Notes under the pieces: model-generated
Database searches by the model: none
The model's input: only the letters and a program-made list of their open reading frames with translations
What the model was told of the DNA's origin: nothing
Program-made: the position numbers and the translations under genes
In this document: piece after piece, positions 11,664-23,641 of the stretch
Position numbering within the stretch: position 1 is the first letter of the stretch
How the letters are laid out: every line of letters starts with the position of its first letter
NCBI RefSeq assembly: GCF_003253435.1
Contig: NZ_QKUB01000002.1
Span: 49,015-113,014, forward strand
DNA length: 64,000 nucleotides
Source: Metamycoplasma auris
GTDB lineage: Bacteria; Bacillota_I; Bacilli_A; Mycoplasmatales; Metamycoplasmataceae
Reading direction: 5' to 3'

Positions 11664-12825
11664 CCTCTTTTCATTTCACAAAAATAAAGAAAAAAAACAG
11701 TCTGCTTATGTTATTCACCAAAGTTCAACAAAACAATACTGAAGACGTTTTTTTGGCAATAAATTAAATCTAACTTGATTTATTTTATTCACAATATTAA
11801 TTTTGTCATTAATTATTGCCTTATTTTTTATAAGAAATTCACCAACAAAGTCGATTGATGAAAACACTGCTTTAGTAAATAACCTACCTTCAAGTTTAAA
11901 TAAAATAATAATTAAAGATTTTAATCGTGGTCCTGAACTTGACTTTATTCGTCAAATTGCATCAAGTGAAGCAAAGATGGCAATTGCAAAAAATCGTGAA
12001 CCTCTGTTTTTGATTTATTTCGATTCAGCCAAACATATTGGTGGAGACCAAACGATTCATACTGATATTGTAACTTTAATATATAACCCTTATGATTTAA
12101 TTAAAGCAGTCAATAACATAAATTCTGAAGGCCTAAAAATCTCAATTCCAAGCATTCTCTACTTAGGAACCAATAATCAAGGGATTGATATTTATTCAAG
12201 ATCAATTGTTACACTTTGAATTACAATTATTACAATATTTTTTGCAATCTTTATAAATATATTCATTGGATTCAATCTTGCAGTAATTGTTAATATTTCG
12301 AAAAAAAATCATTTTATTAACTTCATTGATAAATTAATCAATTCAATGTCTGTAATTCCAGAAATAATTTGAGTGTTTTTACTTTCAGTATTCATTGGAA
12401 CAAAATGATATGCAATTTTAATTTCTTTATCTCTTATCTGTTGAATTTCATACTATAAATTGGCTAAAGAAAAAATTTGAAATTTATTACACACAGAATT
12501 TATTTTGGCATCAAAAGCAATTGGTTCTTCATATTGACAAATAGCTTATAAACATATGTTTAGATATCTTTTTGCTGACTTTCTAATTATATTAATTGAG
12601 CGTTTTTCAATGAATATTCTTATTGTTTCATCTCTTGCTTTCTTAGACTTCATCACTGAGACAAATAACCTAAATATGGGTTCTATACTCAAAGAAGCAA
12701 TCATTTTATTTTTTGAAAATCCAGGTTACTTATTGCTTAACTCAATATATTTAATTTTATTTTCTTTAACTCTTAAACTTTTATCTTTAAGTTTTGCCAA
12801 TACTTTAAATGTAAAAAATAAGTAA
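11656..12825 (+). CDS. oppC: Oligopeptide-type ABC transporter permease, OppC-like
   Basis: A 389-residue permease, UGA Trp throughout, start ATG at 11656 with AGGAGG upstream inside oppB. A long hydrophilic N terminus of about 45 residues precedes the first membrane helix, as in OppC. The EAA loop is EFILASKAIGSSYWQIAYKH. About six helices are present. Usually oppD and oppF follow, but here the next gene is tuf, after a 290-base gap. The pair must use ATPases encoded elsewhere, or be a relic. Confidence 0.8.
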
Positions 12826-13116
12826 CTTATTTTTAACTAAAATTTGCTATCTTAAATTCTTAAAATTAAGATTAAAATAACTAGCAAAATTAGACATTTA
12901 AACATTTATTTTTTTTAATTAATATTTTGTTAAAATATATGCATATAAAAATTGTTTTTTGTTAAAATTAGTTTTATTAAATTTAGTATTGGAATAAACT
13001 TTTTTAGTTTGGACAGGACATAGCTGAAAGACTATGCTTAGGTGGTTAAACGCGTTTAATCAATATTAGATTTTATTAAAATTACTATATTTAAAAAATA
13101 GGAAAGGAAACAAAAA
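12826..13116 (+). promoter_or_regulatory. Intergenic region and structured tuf leader
   Basis: Begins with a hairpin (TTTGCTA at 12843-12849, TAGCAAA at 12882-12888) that may end the permease transcript, though it lacks a T run. Possible -10 boxes TAAAAT lie at 12931-12936 and 12963-12968. The leader then holds a hairpin CATAG/CTATG (13019-13036) and a 14-base perfect palindrome TTAAACGCGTTTAA (13046-13059), unusual in such AT-rich sequence. The tuf ribosome site AGGAAAGGA is at about 13100. Confidence 0.55.
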
Positions 13117-14310
13117 ATGGCAAAATTAGATTTTGATCGTTCAAAAGCCCATGTTAACATTGGTACAATCGGTCACGTTGACCACGGTAAGACCACTTTA
13201 ACAGCTGCTATTGCAACAGTGCTATCTAAGAAAGGTTTATCAGAAGCTAGAGACTATGCTTCTATCGATAATGCGCCTGAAGAAAAAGCACGTGGAATTA
13301 CAATTAATACATCACACATTGAATATCAAACAGAAAAACGTCACTATGCACACGTTGACTGTCCAGGTCACGCCGACTATGTTAAGAACATGATTACAGG
13401 TGCTGCACAAATGGATGCTGCTATTCTAGTAGTTGCTGCAACAGATGGTCCAATGCCTCAAACTCGTGAACACATTCTTCTAGCAAAACAAGTTGGTGTT
13501 CCTAAGATCGTTGTTTTCTTAAACAAAATCGATATGTTTAAGGATGACGAAAGAGAAGAAATGATTGGTCTAGTAGAAATGGATATCCGTGACCTACTAA
13601 ATCAATACAAATTCGATGGTGACAATACTCCAGTTATTGCAGGTTCAGCCCTAAAAGCTCTACAAGGTGACCCAGCATACGAAGCTCAAATTTTAGAACT
13701 TATGGATGCTGTTGACTCATATGTTGAAGAACCAGCTCGTGAAACTGACAAACCATTCCTAATGGCTGTTGAAGACGTTTTCACAATTACTGGTCGTGGA
13801 ACTGTTGCAACAGGTAGAGTAGAACGTGGTGTGCTAACACTTAACGAAGAAGTTGAAATCGTTGGTTTAAAACCAACCAAGAAAACAGTTGTTACTGGAA
13901 TTGAAATGTTTAGAAAAAATCTAAAAGAAGCAAGAGCTGGTGACAATGCTGGTCTATTACTACGTGGTATTGACAGATCAGAAATCGAACGTGGACAAGT
14001 TTTAGCAAAACCAAAAACAATCGTTCCTCACACTGAATTTGAAGCTACAGTTTACGTTCTTAAAAAAGAAGAAGGTGGACGTCACACTCCATTCTTCCAA
14101 AACTACAAACCTCAATTCTACTTCCGTACAACAGACGTAACAGGTGGAATTAAATTCATCGGTCAACGTGAAATGGTTATGCCAGGTGATACAGTTGAAT
14201 TAAAAGTTGAATTAATTGCTCCTATTGCCGTTGAAGAAGGAACAAGATTCTCAATCCGTGAAGGTGGTAGAACCGTAGGTGCTGGAACTGTTACAAAAAT
14301 CGTTAAATAG
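13117..14310 (+). CDS. tuf: Translation elongation factor Tu
   Basis: GTPase that brings aminoacyl-tRNA to the ribosome; 397 residues, full length. The G motifs are [18 protein letters not shown] and NKID, followed by domains 2 and 3 with the conserved [21 protein letters not shown] stretch region. Codon use is clearly biased to C-ending and highly translated codons compared with neighbours, as expected for a very abundant protein. It has its own promoter and leader and ends at a strong bidirectional terminator, so it is monocistronic. Confidence 0.99.
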   Translation: MAKLDFDRSKAHVNIGTIGHVDHGKTTLTAAIATVLSKKGLSEARDYASIDNAPEEKARGITINTSHIEYQTEKRHYAHVDCPGHADYVKNMITGAAQMDAAILVVAATDGPMPQTREHILLAKQVGVPKIVVFLNKIDMFKDDEREEMIGLVEMDIRDLLNQYKFDGDNTPVIAGSALKALQGDPAYEAQILELMDAVDSYVEEPARETDKPFLMAVEDVFTITGRGTVATGRVERGVLTLNEEVEIVGLKPTKKTVVTGIEMFRKNLKEARAGDNAGLLLRGIDRSEIERGQVLAKPKTIVPHTEFEATVYVLKKEEGGRHTPFFQNYKPQFYFRTTDVTGGIKFIGQREMVMPGDTVELKVELIAPIAVEEGTRFSIREGGRTVGAGTVTKIVK

Positions 14311-14335
14311 TTTCATTACTAATCAACTAAATTTT

Positions 14336-14378
14336 AAAAAATACGTTGCCATATTTTAAGGGACAACGTATTTTTTTA
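14336..14378. terminator. Bidirectional terminator between tuf and rmuC
   Basis: AAATACGTTG and CAACGTATTT form a 10-bp stem (with an extra C/G pair) around an ATATTTTAAG loop, flanked by T run on the + strand and by A run (T on minus) on the other side. It serves tuf and the convergent rmuC; the rmuC stop codon lies in the + strand T run. Confidence 0.85.
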
Positions 14379-15617
14379 TTCTTCTATTAAGGTATTATCA
14401 TTAGAAGATTTTTTATATTCCAATTTATCGATATTTAATTTTTTTGCCTGGTTATTAAGCTTATCCATCACTAGATTTGCATTCTTAGTTGCTTTGCTAA
14501 TTGATTCGCTAGCCTTATTAACATTTTTTTCAGATTCAGATAAACTATTACTTAAATTTTTATAATTTTTTTGAATATAAATGAATAAATCCTTTATTTC
14601 TTCTAAATGTTTAGAGAACATAAAACCTTGATTTTTGATTAAAATATTATAAATGAAAGCCATAATTGTAGATGGGCCTTGAATAAGAACTTGTAAGTCC
14701 TTAAATATTTCTGAAACAAAATTAAAATCTTCAATAACTTTTAAATAAATTGATTCAGCCGGAAGATATAAAATTCCAAATGGCATTGTCTTTTTGTTTT
14801 CTTTAATATATTTTCCTTTTATACTTTTAGCCATCGTTTTAATTTCATTTTCAATCTCTTTATATTGAATTTTGTTATCAATATATTCCGATCATTTTTT
14901 AGATGGAAACTTGCAATCAATTGGAATAAAAATTTCCTTTTCAAAACCATCTTCAAGGTAGACTGATTTGATTGCAAAATCAACTCGTTCAGAAGAATTT
15001 TCACCAATTGAATATTGTTTAAATCAATACTTATTTTCCAATGTTGGGAATTGATTTCTCAAAATGCTTTCTAAAGTGAATTCACCAAAATTTCCTATTG
15101 TTTTTGGATTTGAAAAAGTTTTACTTAGATTCATAACAGATTCCTGAATTGTGCTAAATTCAATCATTCCTGTACTCATTTTATCCATTGAATCTTGAAT
15201 AGCTTTAAATTGGTTTGCGACTTGTTTTTCTAATTTATCATTGAAATAAGAATCAATCTTGTCTTTAATATTTCCAATTTCTTTAGTATTTCTTTCACTT
15301 ATTTGATTAAGTTTATTATCAATCGTTTCTCTAATTTCTTTTTCTAATTTAAAAAATGAATTTCCTAATTCAATTTGACTTTTATTAAGAATGTTATATA
15401 GTGAATTATCATTGCTTCCTGTGATTGCTGAAAGTAATATTGAATTAAGTTCACTTTTTAATTCTTTAGTAGTTTCTTCATTGATATTTTTAAATTCTTT
15501 CTTTAATTCATTATTAAGTTGATTCTTACTTAATTTGCTTTTAAATCCAATGTAAATTAAACTAACAATCAATGTTAATAAAATAACAATATTTATTATT
15601 AAAATTCCAATGATCAT
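14376..15617 (-). CDS. rmuC: DNA recombination protein RmuC
   Basis: A 413-residue RmuC-family protein, thought to limit recombination at inverted repeats and related to PD-(D/E)XK nucleases. Residues 1-25 form a membrane segment, as usual in this family. A long coiled coil follows to about residue 165 (KKEFKNINEETTKELKSEL). The nuclease-like core contains GNFGEFTLESIL, ERVDFAIKSVYLEDG and FIPIDCKFP, matching the family's conserved blocks. Several UGA Trp codons join two apparent ORFs. It converges on tuf. Confidence 0.9.
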
Positions 15618-15843
15618 AACTTTATTTTCTTTTTAATCTCCTTATATTTAAACACTATAATGAATATAAAAACTTATTGATATCTAATTTAAATTTATTG
15701 CTTCTATTCAAAAATAAAGATCAATTTTATGCTTATTTTAAGTAATATTTTTCTTTTATTCTTTTAGATAAAAATATCTTATTTTGTATTTCTTAATATT
15801 TCTTAATTATATAAGAACTAATAATATAAAATTTAATATAACT

Positions 15844-16620
15844 ATGAAAAGACATCTAAAAAAAATCTTGTTTTCTTCACTAATTCCAACAATGGCACTA
15901 ATCCCTGCTTCAGTCTCAGTTATTTCTTGCACAAATAAAAATTTAGTAAAATTTGAAAGCACAAATACTAAAGAAAAAAAAGAATTTGAAGCAATCAAAA
16001 CAGAATTTAATAATTTAAAATGAGATGATTTCTATTTAGCAAAAAATCGCAATTCAGAAAAGATTAATTACAAAAATTTTACTTACGAAGAATTCTTTGA
16101 ATATCAAGGTGATAATCCAGAAAGAAAATCATATAGTTTAAAAAGAATTGAAATTACCAAGGATACAAGTAAATTAGGAATTTCAAAATCACTAGATATA
16201 GATAAAAATCAAACACTTAAAAATTATGTTTCAAATACAAAGATAAATGAGTTAATTAATGATTTCAATAAAGACAAAAATGATAGGGAAAAATTAATTG
16301 TGATTTTTCGGTCAGTAAAATTAGCACCTCCAGAAAACGCAATCCTAGTTTTCATATGATTAACACAAAAAAAATATTTAGAAGAAAATAAGGATGTTAA
16401 AGATATTAAATATCTTGCCAAAAATCAAATCAATCTATATGGTCATTGATTTAGAAATGAAGAATCCGAACTAAATAAAAGACAAAAACATATTTGAAAA
16501 ATTGTTAGTTATGTTGTTCCTGCAATTGCAATTGGTTCACTATTACTATATATAATGATTGCCTTAATAATTCGTAAGAAAAAAATTGCGTTTAAAAATA
16601 AGAAAGGAGATAGAAAATAA
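15844..16620 (+). CDS. Lipoprotein with C-terminal membrane helix
   Basis: A 258-residue protein. The chosen ATG at 15844 gives a clean lipoprotein signal, MKRHLKKILFSSLIPTMALI, with lipobox Cys29 (SVISC); the frame is open further upstream but that would spoil the signal. A second hydrophobic helix lies near residues 219-242 (IVSYVVPAIAIGSLLLYIMI), followed by a short basic tail. The protein may therefore be anchored at both ends with a 190-residue outside domain. It overlaps the HAD gene by one base (stop TAA, start ATG), suggesting coupling. Function unknown. Confidence 0.8.
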
Positions 16621-17513
16621 TGCTTTCAGTTACTAATGATAAAAAACCTGTTATATTCTCTGATGTTGATGGAACAATATATCAAGATTTCAATCTTCAA
16701 AAAGAAACTGAAACTGATATTAAATTTGCAATTCAAAATGGAGCAGACTTTAATATTTGCACCGGCAATCCCGTTCAAGAACGCATGATATATTTAGCTA
16801 ATAAATTAAATGCTAAATATCTAATTTGTTCTTCTGGCGCTGAGATTTATGATGTTAAAAATGAAAAAATGATTCAAACATCACATATTGATTACTCAAT
16901 TCTTTTAAAACTAATAAAAATTGCTAAAGAACTTAATATTCAAATGTTTTTTTGAGATGAAAAAGACTATTACTATCTAAAAGATGAATTTCCAATTAAA
17001 AATGAAATTTTAAGATATCACTTTATTTCAGAACAAAAGCGAAAATCAGTTCCTAAGAAATGAAACAATGAAACAATAAACCCAATAAAGATTGAAATAT
17101 ACTCAAATTTCAATTCAGAATTTCCTAACTTGCCAGTTGATGTATATCCTTATGTTAAGGACATTGAAAATGTCGAAATGGTATTAACCCATTTTAATAT
17201 TGAAGTAAGTCCTAAAAATATTAATAAAGGTAGTGCAATAAAATGAATTGTTACCAATCTTTATAAAGATGAAAATGTATCAATTGATGATGTGATGACA
17301 ATTGGAGATAGCAACAATGACGCGTCAATGTTAGAAATTGGAAACTATTCATATGCAATGGCAAACTCTGTAGATAAGCCATTAAAAATAGCAAAATTTT
17401 TTACTAGTGATGTGATACAAAATGGATTAGGTGAAGCAATCCTAGATTATCTATATCGACTAAAGAACATTATAAGAAAGCATATGCTTCATGAATTTTT
17501 GGAGGATAAATAA
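16620..17513 (+). CDS. Cof-type HAD-IIB sugar-phosphatase-like hydrolase
   Basis: A 297-residue haloacid dehalogenase superfamily phosphatase. Motif I SDVDGTIY holds the nucleophile Asp15 and acid/base Asp17; motif II is CTGN near residue 47; motif IV is TIGDSNNDASML near the C terminus with the metal-binding Asp. The cap between residues 85 and 200 is of the C2B type. UGA codons at 16953 and elsewhere are Trp. Mycoplasmas carry several Cof paralogues acting on sugar phosphates or flavin precursors; the substrate here cannot be told. Start codon overlaps the upstream stop. Confidence 0.9.
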
Positions 17514-17514
17514 A

Positions 17515-18729
17515 ATGAAACTTACAAGAATCGGTATAAATTACGTAATCGAAATTAAAAACATTGATTTCTTATCTCCTTCACTTCAAAAAAAAGGATA
17601 TGAAAATACCAAATTTATTGAAGATAACGGAAAAAAGTTAGAGTTAGTTATTAGTGATAATCTATCGTTTGAAGAATTAAGCGGTGCTATAGTTGGAATG
17701 CATGGATTGGTAGGATTCAAATACTACTCAATGTTTGAATCGCAAGAACATATTGAGCACAATAAAAATAGTTCATATGATGATTTTGTATTTTATGACA
17801 TTAACGATTTTCTTTATAAAGATATTGGAAGACTTGCAAAAACTAAAGAAAAAGTGTATCTAACAGTCATTCTTTCTGATTACTCACTTTTAAGTTTTGA
17901 ATTAATTTTTAAACAAACAGTTATTCAACCTAAAAAAGGCGAATATAACATTGAATTTTGAAAAATTAGAAATAAATTTCAAGCATTCACAATTAATAAT
18001 ATAAATCTAAAAAAATTAGCACTAAATCAAAAACAAACAGTTATTTGTGCCTCTGATTTAATACCTATGTTATTTGCTAAAGGTCAATTTCATTTTAGAT
18101 TACCAGTCGAAGAAGTTGAATTTGATCTTAAAGATTCAATTATGTCATATAACTCACTTGCCACAAGACAAGAACTTCAGACTGCTTCAAGAACTCTTGG
18201 GGCAATCTATGAATGAAGAGAATCATTCAACGACCCAATGTGAATCCAATTTATGAAACACGATTTCAATGATACTGATTTAGATGAAGAATTTGCTAGT
18301 GACCAAGATTTTGATGAATATGAAAAATACCTTAATGATAAGCAAAGTACAAATGACCTAAAATACAATCAAGGTACACAAAAAAATAAAAAAAGTGAAG
18401 TTGAAATTGAAGGTTTAAAATTACCAAATGAAAACTTAAATTTTGATGATTTACTAAAAATTAAATCTGATTTTTTAAATCAGTTAATAAAAATGATTAA
18501 TGATTTACACTTAGATGATGACGAAGTAAGACATATGCTTGAAGAATTCATTTCTGATCTTGGTCAGCATCAATTTGATGGTATGAAACCTTTTAATGTT
18601 ACAAAAGAAGAAAAAGAAAGTTTTATTAATGAAGTATTCGCAAAATATAAAGAGTTAAAGAATGGTTCACAACAAGAAAAGAAAAATTCAAATACTTCCA
18701 ATGATTCTAATCTTGACGATATCAACTAG
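17515..18729 (+). CDS. Hypothetical protein with acidic C-terminal region
   Basis: A 404-residue protein I do not recognise. The start at 17515 is set by the GGAGG site at 17501-17505, one base after the HAD stop; an in-frame TTG/ATG upstream would overlap the HAD gene. UGA is Trp in several places. Residues 1-245 look like a folded alpha/beta domain (MKLTRIGINYVIEIKNIDFL), the rest is acidic, Asn/Lys/Asp-rich and probably flexible (DFNDTDLDEEFASDQDFDEY) with a helical segment around residues 305-380. No signal peptide or membrane helix, so cytoplasmic. Third gene of the 15.8-18.7 kb unit. Confidence 0.82.
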
Positions 18730-18733
18730 ATTT

Positions 18734-18768
18734 CAAAATCCAAGTACATAATACTTGGGTTTTTAAAT
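18734..18768 (+). terminator. Terminator after the HAD operon
   Basis: CCAAGTA (18740-18746), loop CATAA, TACTTGG (18752-18758), then GTTTTT. Confidence 0.75.
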
Positions 18769-18793
18769 ATCTATCTATTTTTTTGAATTTAAC

Positions 18794-18811
18794 TATAATT
18801 TTTAAAATATG
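18794..18811 (+). promoter_or_regulatory. -10 box giving a leaderless uvrA transcript
   Basis: TATAAT at 18794-18799 ends only nine bases before the uvrA ATG (18809). A transcript from here would start within about four bases of the ATG, and no ribosome site is present upstream of the gene. Confidence 0.5.
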
Positions 18812-21637
18812 AATAATAAAATCATAATTAAAAATGCAAGAGAAAATAATCTTAAGAATATAAGTCTTGAAATTCCTCGCAATCAATTCGTTGTCTTTAC
18901 AGGAGTATCTGGTTCAGGTAAAAGTTCACTCGCTTTCAACACCATTTATGAAGAAGGAAGAAGAAGGTACGTAGATAGTCTTTCAAATTATGCAAGACAG
19001 TTTCTTGGTGGAACAAAAAAACCTGATGTTGATAGTATCGAAGGATTGAGCCCTGCAATCTCGATTGAACAAAAAACAGTTCACAATAATCCACGTAGTA
19101 TTGTTGGAACCGTGACTGAAATTTATGATTACTTAAGATTACTTTTTGCAAGAATTGGCAAACCATATTGTCCAAACCATAAAAAAGAAATCACAGCACA
19201 AAAGAGCCGTGATATTCTTAACCATGTTCTATCCCAAAAAGAAGGATCCAAAATCTTTATTATGTCTCCAATAATAATCAATCAAAAAGGATCTTTCACT
19301 TCTACACTACTAAAATTAAAAAAAGAAGGGTTTTTGCGTATTAAAGCAAATGATGAAATTTTTGAATTAGAAAATGAAATCAAACTAGATAAGAATAAGA
19401 AGTGAAACATTGATCTTATTATTGATCGAATTACACTTTCAGATGACTCAGAAATTAAATCTCGAATTGCTGAAGCAATTGAGATTGCCTTACAGTATTC
19501 AAATGGGTTGGTTACAATTGAAGTCATTGGTGGACAAAAGAATACTTATTCAATCTTTCATAGTTGTGAACATGGCGACTTCGATATGCCAAAAATTGAA
19601 CCTAGACTTTTTTCATTTAATTCCCCTAATGGAATGTGTTTAAAATGTAAGGGACTTGGTATTCTTCAAAAAGCCTCTTGGGATTTAATATGTCCAGACA
19701 AGAATTTATCAATTAATCAGGGTGCTATTTTATTTTATAAAAACTTTATGAATACACCTAATTTAGAATGACAAGAATTTGATAAATTGCTATCATATTA
19801 TGATATTGATAAGAACACACCAATTGGAGATCTTTCAAAAGATGAAATTGATATTTTAAAATATGGTTCAATTGATGATATTACTTATACTTTGATTGCA
19901 GAAAGTGGAAATCGTTATGAACGTTCTAAACACATCGAAGGAGTATGCGAAAAAATAGAACGTAAATATTTTGATACATCATCCAATGATGCAAGAATTT
20001 ATTATTCAAAATATCTATCTGACATTACATGCGATGAATGTAAAGGAAAAAGACTTAATAAATATGCCTTAGCAACTCATATTAATGATTTAGATATTTT
20101 TGAAATTTGCAATAAATCAATTGATGAATTAAAAATTTTTATCAATGAAATTAAATTATCTGACATTGAAAAAGAAATTACCAATCTAATTCTAATCGAA
20201 TTAAATCATCGCATTGATTTCTTAATTAATGTTGGTCTTGAATATTTAACCTTAAATCGAAAGGCAGAAACTCTTTCAGGTGGTGAGGCTCAAAGAATTA
20301 GATTAGCTACACAAATCGGAGCTAATTTAACTGGAGTTTTATATGTTTTAGATGAACCATCAATTGGTTTACATCAAAAAGATAATGAAAAGCTACTTAG
20401 CTCATTAAGAAAAATGGTAGACATAGGTAATTCATTAATTGTTGTTGAGCATGATGAGGAAACCATTAGACAAGCAGACTTTATTGTTGATATCGGACCG
20501 AAAGCAGGAGAACACGGAGGAGAGGTAATTTTTGCTGGGAATATAGACCAAATCATCAATGAAAAAGGTAGTATTACAGGAAAATATTTATCGAAAGAAT
20601 TAGAAATAAAAATTCCAAAAAGCCGTCGTTCAGGAAACGGAAAAGTTTTAAGTATCAAAAACGCAATAGCAAATAATCTAAAAAACTTGACAGTTAAATT
20701 CCCTCTTGGTAAGTTTATTGCTATAACAGGAGTCTCAGGATCTGGAAAATCATCTTTAATAAATCATGAACTAGTTAATGAATTAGAAAAATTCTTTAAA
20801 AATCCATCTTACGATCAAAACAAAAAAACAAAATTATCAGGACACTTAGATGTTGATAAACTAATTAGAATTGATCAAAGTGCAATTGGAAGAACTCCAA
20901 GATCAAATCCCGCCACATATACTGGTGTATTTGATGACATTCGAGAAATTTTTGCAAATGTTGAGGAAGCAAAAATTAGAGGTTATACAAGATCCAGATT
21001 TTCATTTAATGTCCCAGGAGGACGTTGTGATAAATGCGAAGGAGATGGCGTAATTAAGATTGAAATGCATTTCTTGCCTGATGTATATGTAACTTGTGAT
21101 CATTGCGACGGTCAAAGATATAATTCCGAAACAATTGAAATTAAATATCATGGAAAATCAATTAGTGATGTATTAAACATGACTGTTGAGCAAGCATACA
21201 TTTTCTTTTCACAAAGAACCAAAATTCAAGATCAACTTAAAACTCTTCTAGATGTTGGACTTGGTTATATTAAATTAGGTCAAAATGCAACTACTTTATC
21301 TGGTGGTGAAGCACAGCGTGTTAAACTTGCAACCTATCTTCAAAAAAAACCAACAGGAAAATCTTTATATATTTTGGATGAACCAACTACTGGACTACAT
21401 CCTTATGATATCCAAAATCTTTTAAACGTTTTAAATCGTATCATTGATCATGGAGATACTGTAATTGTAATCGAACATAATTTAGATGTCATAAAATGTG
21501 CTGACTATATAATTGACTTAGGTCCAGGTGGAGGAAGATTGGGTGGTCAAATTGTAGCTACAGGTACTCCTGAACAAGTATCCCAAATAAATGAATCATA
21601 TACTGGACAATACCTAAAAAAAATACTAAGCAATTAA
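18809..21637 (+). CDS. uvrA: Excinuclease ABC subunit A
   Basis: DNA damage recognition ATPase of nucleotide excision repair; 942 residues, full length. Both ABC modules are visible: first Walker [16 protein letters not shown] signature [14 protein letters not shown] and LDEPSIGL; second Walker [12 protein letters not shown], signature [14 protein letters not shown] and [10 protein letters not shown]. Zinc-binding CxxC pairs occur ([14 protein letters not shown] with CDHCDG). UGA Trp codons at 19403 and 19769 join three apparent ORFs. The ATG sits directly after a TATAAT, so translation may be leaderless. uvrC lies at 44 kb; uvrB is not in the window. Confidence 0.98.
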
Positions 21638-21660
21638 ACTTTTATGCTTAGTTTTATAAA
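21622..21660 (+). terminator. Terminator of uvrA
   Basis: ACTAAGCA (21625-21632) pairs with TGCTTAGT (21645-21652), followed by TTTATAAAT. The uvrA stop codon is in the loop. Confidence 0.65.
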
Positions 21661-21738
21661 TTTGTAAGATATTTAATTATTAATAATTAAAATATTATTA
21701 AACGTAAATTAATTTTTAAAAAAGGAGGGTAAAAGATA

Positions 21739-22683
21739 ATGAAAGATTATAATGGGATTAGCTTACATATCGGTCCGTTTTATGTTTATTCTTTAACAAT
21801 GATGTTAGGGATGCTAACTGCTATACTTACAGTCTTATATTTCTGAAAAAGAGAGAAATGACCACTTGATAAACTAGCTATTTTAATTTTCATCGCATTA
21901 CCAACAGCAATTGCTGGAGCAAGAACTTTCTTTGTTATTCAGCAATTAATTGAACATAAAGGTTGAGTTAATGGGCCATGATACGAAATGTTCTTCATTT
22001 GAAAAGGTGGATTATCAATTCATGGAGGTGTCATTGTCTCAAGCATTTGTTGCATTATGTATATTATTTTTAGCAAAGATGCAAAAAGTATTGATCTAAA
22101 AAAAGCATTTTCAATTATATTGCCTGCAGTTTTAATTGGTCAAGCAATTGGACGTTGAGGAAATTTTGCAAACCACGAAGTTTATGGCGGAATAATGACT
22201 GAGTCTTCCTTAGCATTTAGAATTCTTCCTAAATTAATTAGAGAACATATGTTTATTAATGGTCATTATCGTTTACCTTTATTTTTATATGAATCTATTG
22301 CAAACCTAATTGGATATATCATTTTAGTTTGAATCTTAAATTATTGAAATTGACTAAAACCAGGAACAACCGGAGCATTATATATTCTATATTATGGAAT
22401 CGTACGTTTTGGAATGGAGCCACTTCGTGAAGATAGTTATAACATTTATAAAGTAATATCAGCTCTATATATCATTGTTGGACTAGTATTATTAGTGTTA
22501 TTTGAATTTGTTATTAAGCTAAATTACAACGTTTACAAGGTATATAGATTTAATAAAGAATGAACTCATAAATTCTTTTATTTCATAGTGTATGAACCAA
22601 AAGAACCTCGCGGAAAACTATTAAAAAGAGAATTTGAAAAATATAAGTTAGACGCAAAAACAAAAGCATTTGAAACTACCTAA
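21739..22683 (+). CDS. lgt: Prolipoprotein diacylglyceryl transferase
   Basis: Transfers diacylglycerol from phosphatidylglycerol to the lipobox Cys of prolipoproteins. The protein has 314 residues and so many UGA Trp codons that standard-code ORF calling misses it entirely. About seven membrane helices. The Lgt signature appears as GRWGNFANHEVYGG, and the essential Arg/Glu region as YGIVRFGMEPLRED; GGLSIHGGV is also conserved. A strong AAAGGAGGG site precedes the ATG. It heads a likely operon with trxB and a lipoprotein, its natural substrate class. Confidence 0.96.
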
Positions 22684-22721
22684 TAAAATGAAATAAAATT
22701 AAAAAAAGGAATGATAGAGGA

Positions 22722-23636
22722 ATGGATAATAAATTTGATGTTCTTATCGTTGGCGGCGGCCCTGCTGGTTTAACTGCAGCAATATACTTAGCAAGAAATG
22801 AATATGATGTTGCATTTATAGAAAATGGGGCGCCTGGGGGCAAAATGACTCAACAGTCCAAGATTGAAAACTATCCTGGTTTTGATTTAATTAGTGGGTT
22901 TGATTTATCTATTAATATGCTAAATCAAGCAAGAAACAATAATGCTAAACAGATTTTTGGAAATGTAATTGATATCATTAGTGACTCAGAAGATGAAAAA
23001 AGAGTTATTCTTGAGGATGGTAAAACTCTGTATGCCAAAGCAGTTATTATTGCTTCAGGAATGGTTAACTTAGTGCCTACTAAAGTTGAAAATATTCAAA
23101 AATTTACAGGCAATGGCGTTTCTTACTGTGCAATTTGCGATGGTGCACTTTTCAAAAATCAACCATGTGCAATCATTGGTGGGGGTAATTCAGCATTTGA
23201 AGAGTCGGCATATTTAGCATCCACCGCATCTGAAGTTCATATTTTTGTAAGAAATGGCATCATTGCAGAAGCAAGATTAGTCAATGATGCAAAGAAACAT
23301 AAGAATATTTTTATCCATGAAAATTCAGTTATTCTAAAACTTAATGGTGAGACAAAACTTGAAAGTATAACTTGCAATATCGATGGGGAAATCAAAGAAA
23401 TGAATATTAAAGGAGTATTTCCTTATATCGGTTTTAAAGCTGCTACTTCATTTATAAAAAATAAAGATATACTAAACGAAAGAGGTTTTGTTATTGTTGA
23501 TGAAAATATGGAAACCAAAGAAAGAAACATCTTTGCCATCGGCGATGTTATTGCAAAAAGTATTCGCCAAATCACAACAGCAACAAATGATGGTACAATC
23601 GTTGCAAAGACAATTTCATCAAGGATAATTAAGTAA
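22722..23636 (+). CDS. trxB: Thioredoxin reductase
   Basis: FAD/NADPH enzyme that reduces thioredoxin; 304 residues. FAD-binding GGGPAGLTAAIYLAR is at the N terminus, the redox pair is CAIC in YCAICDGALF, the NADPH-binding motif is GGGNSAFEEA-like (IGGGNSAFEESAYLA), and the C-terminal FAD motif is FAIGDV. It follows lgt by 38 bases with a ribosome site AAAGGAATGATAGAGG, and the lipoprotein gene follows five bases after the stop, suggesting co-transcription. Confidence 0.97.
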   Translation: MDNKFDVLIVGGGPAGLTAAIYLARNEYDVAFIENGAPGGKMTQQSKIENYPGFDLISGFDLSINMLNQARNNNAKQIFGNVIDIISDSEDEKRVILEDGKTLYAKAVIIASGMVNLVPTKVENIQKFTGNGVSYCAICDGALFKNQPCAIIGGGNSAFEESAYLASTASEVHIFVRNGIIAEARLVNDAKKHKNIFIHENSVILKLNGETKLESITCNIDGEIKEMNIKGVFPYIGFKAATSFIKNKDILNERGFVIVDENMETKERNIFAIGDVIAKSIRQITTATNDGTIVAKTISSRIIK

Positions 23637-23641
23637 ATAAA

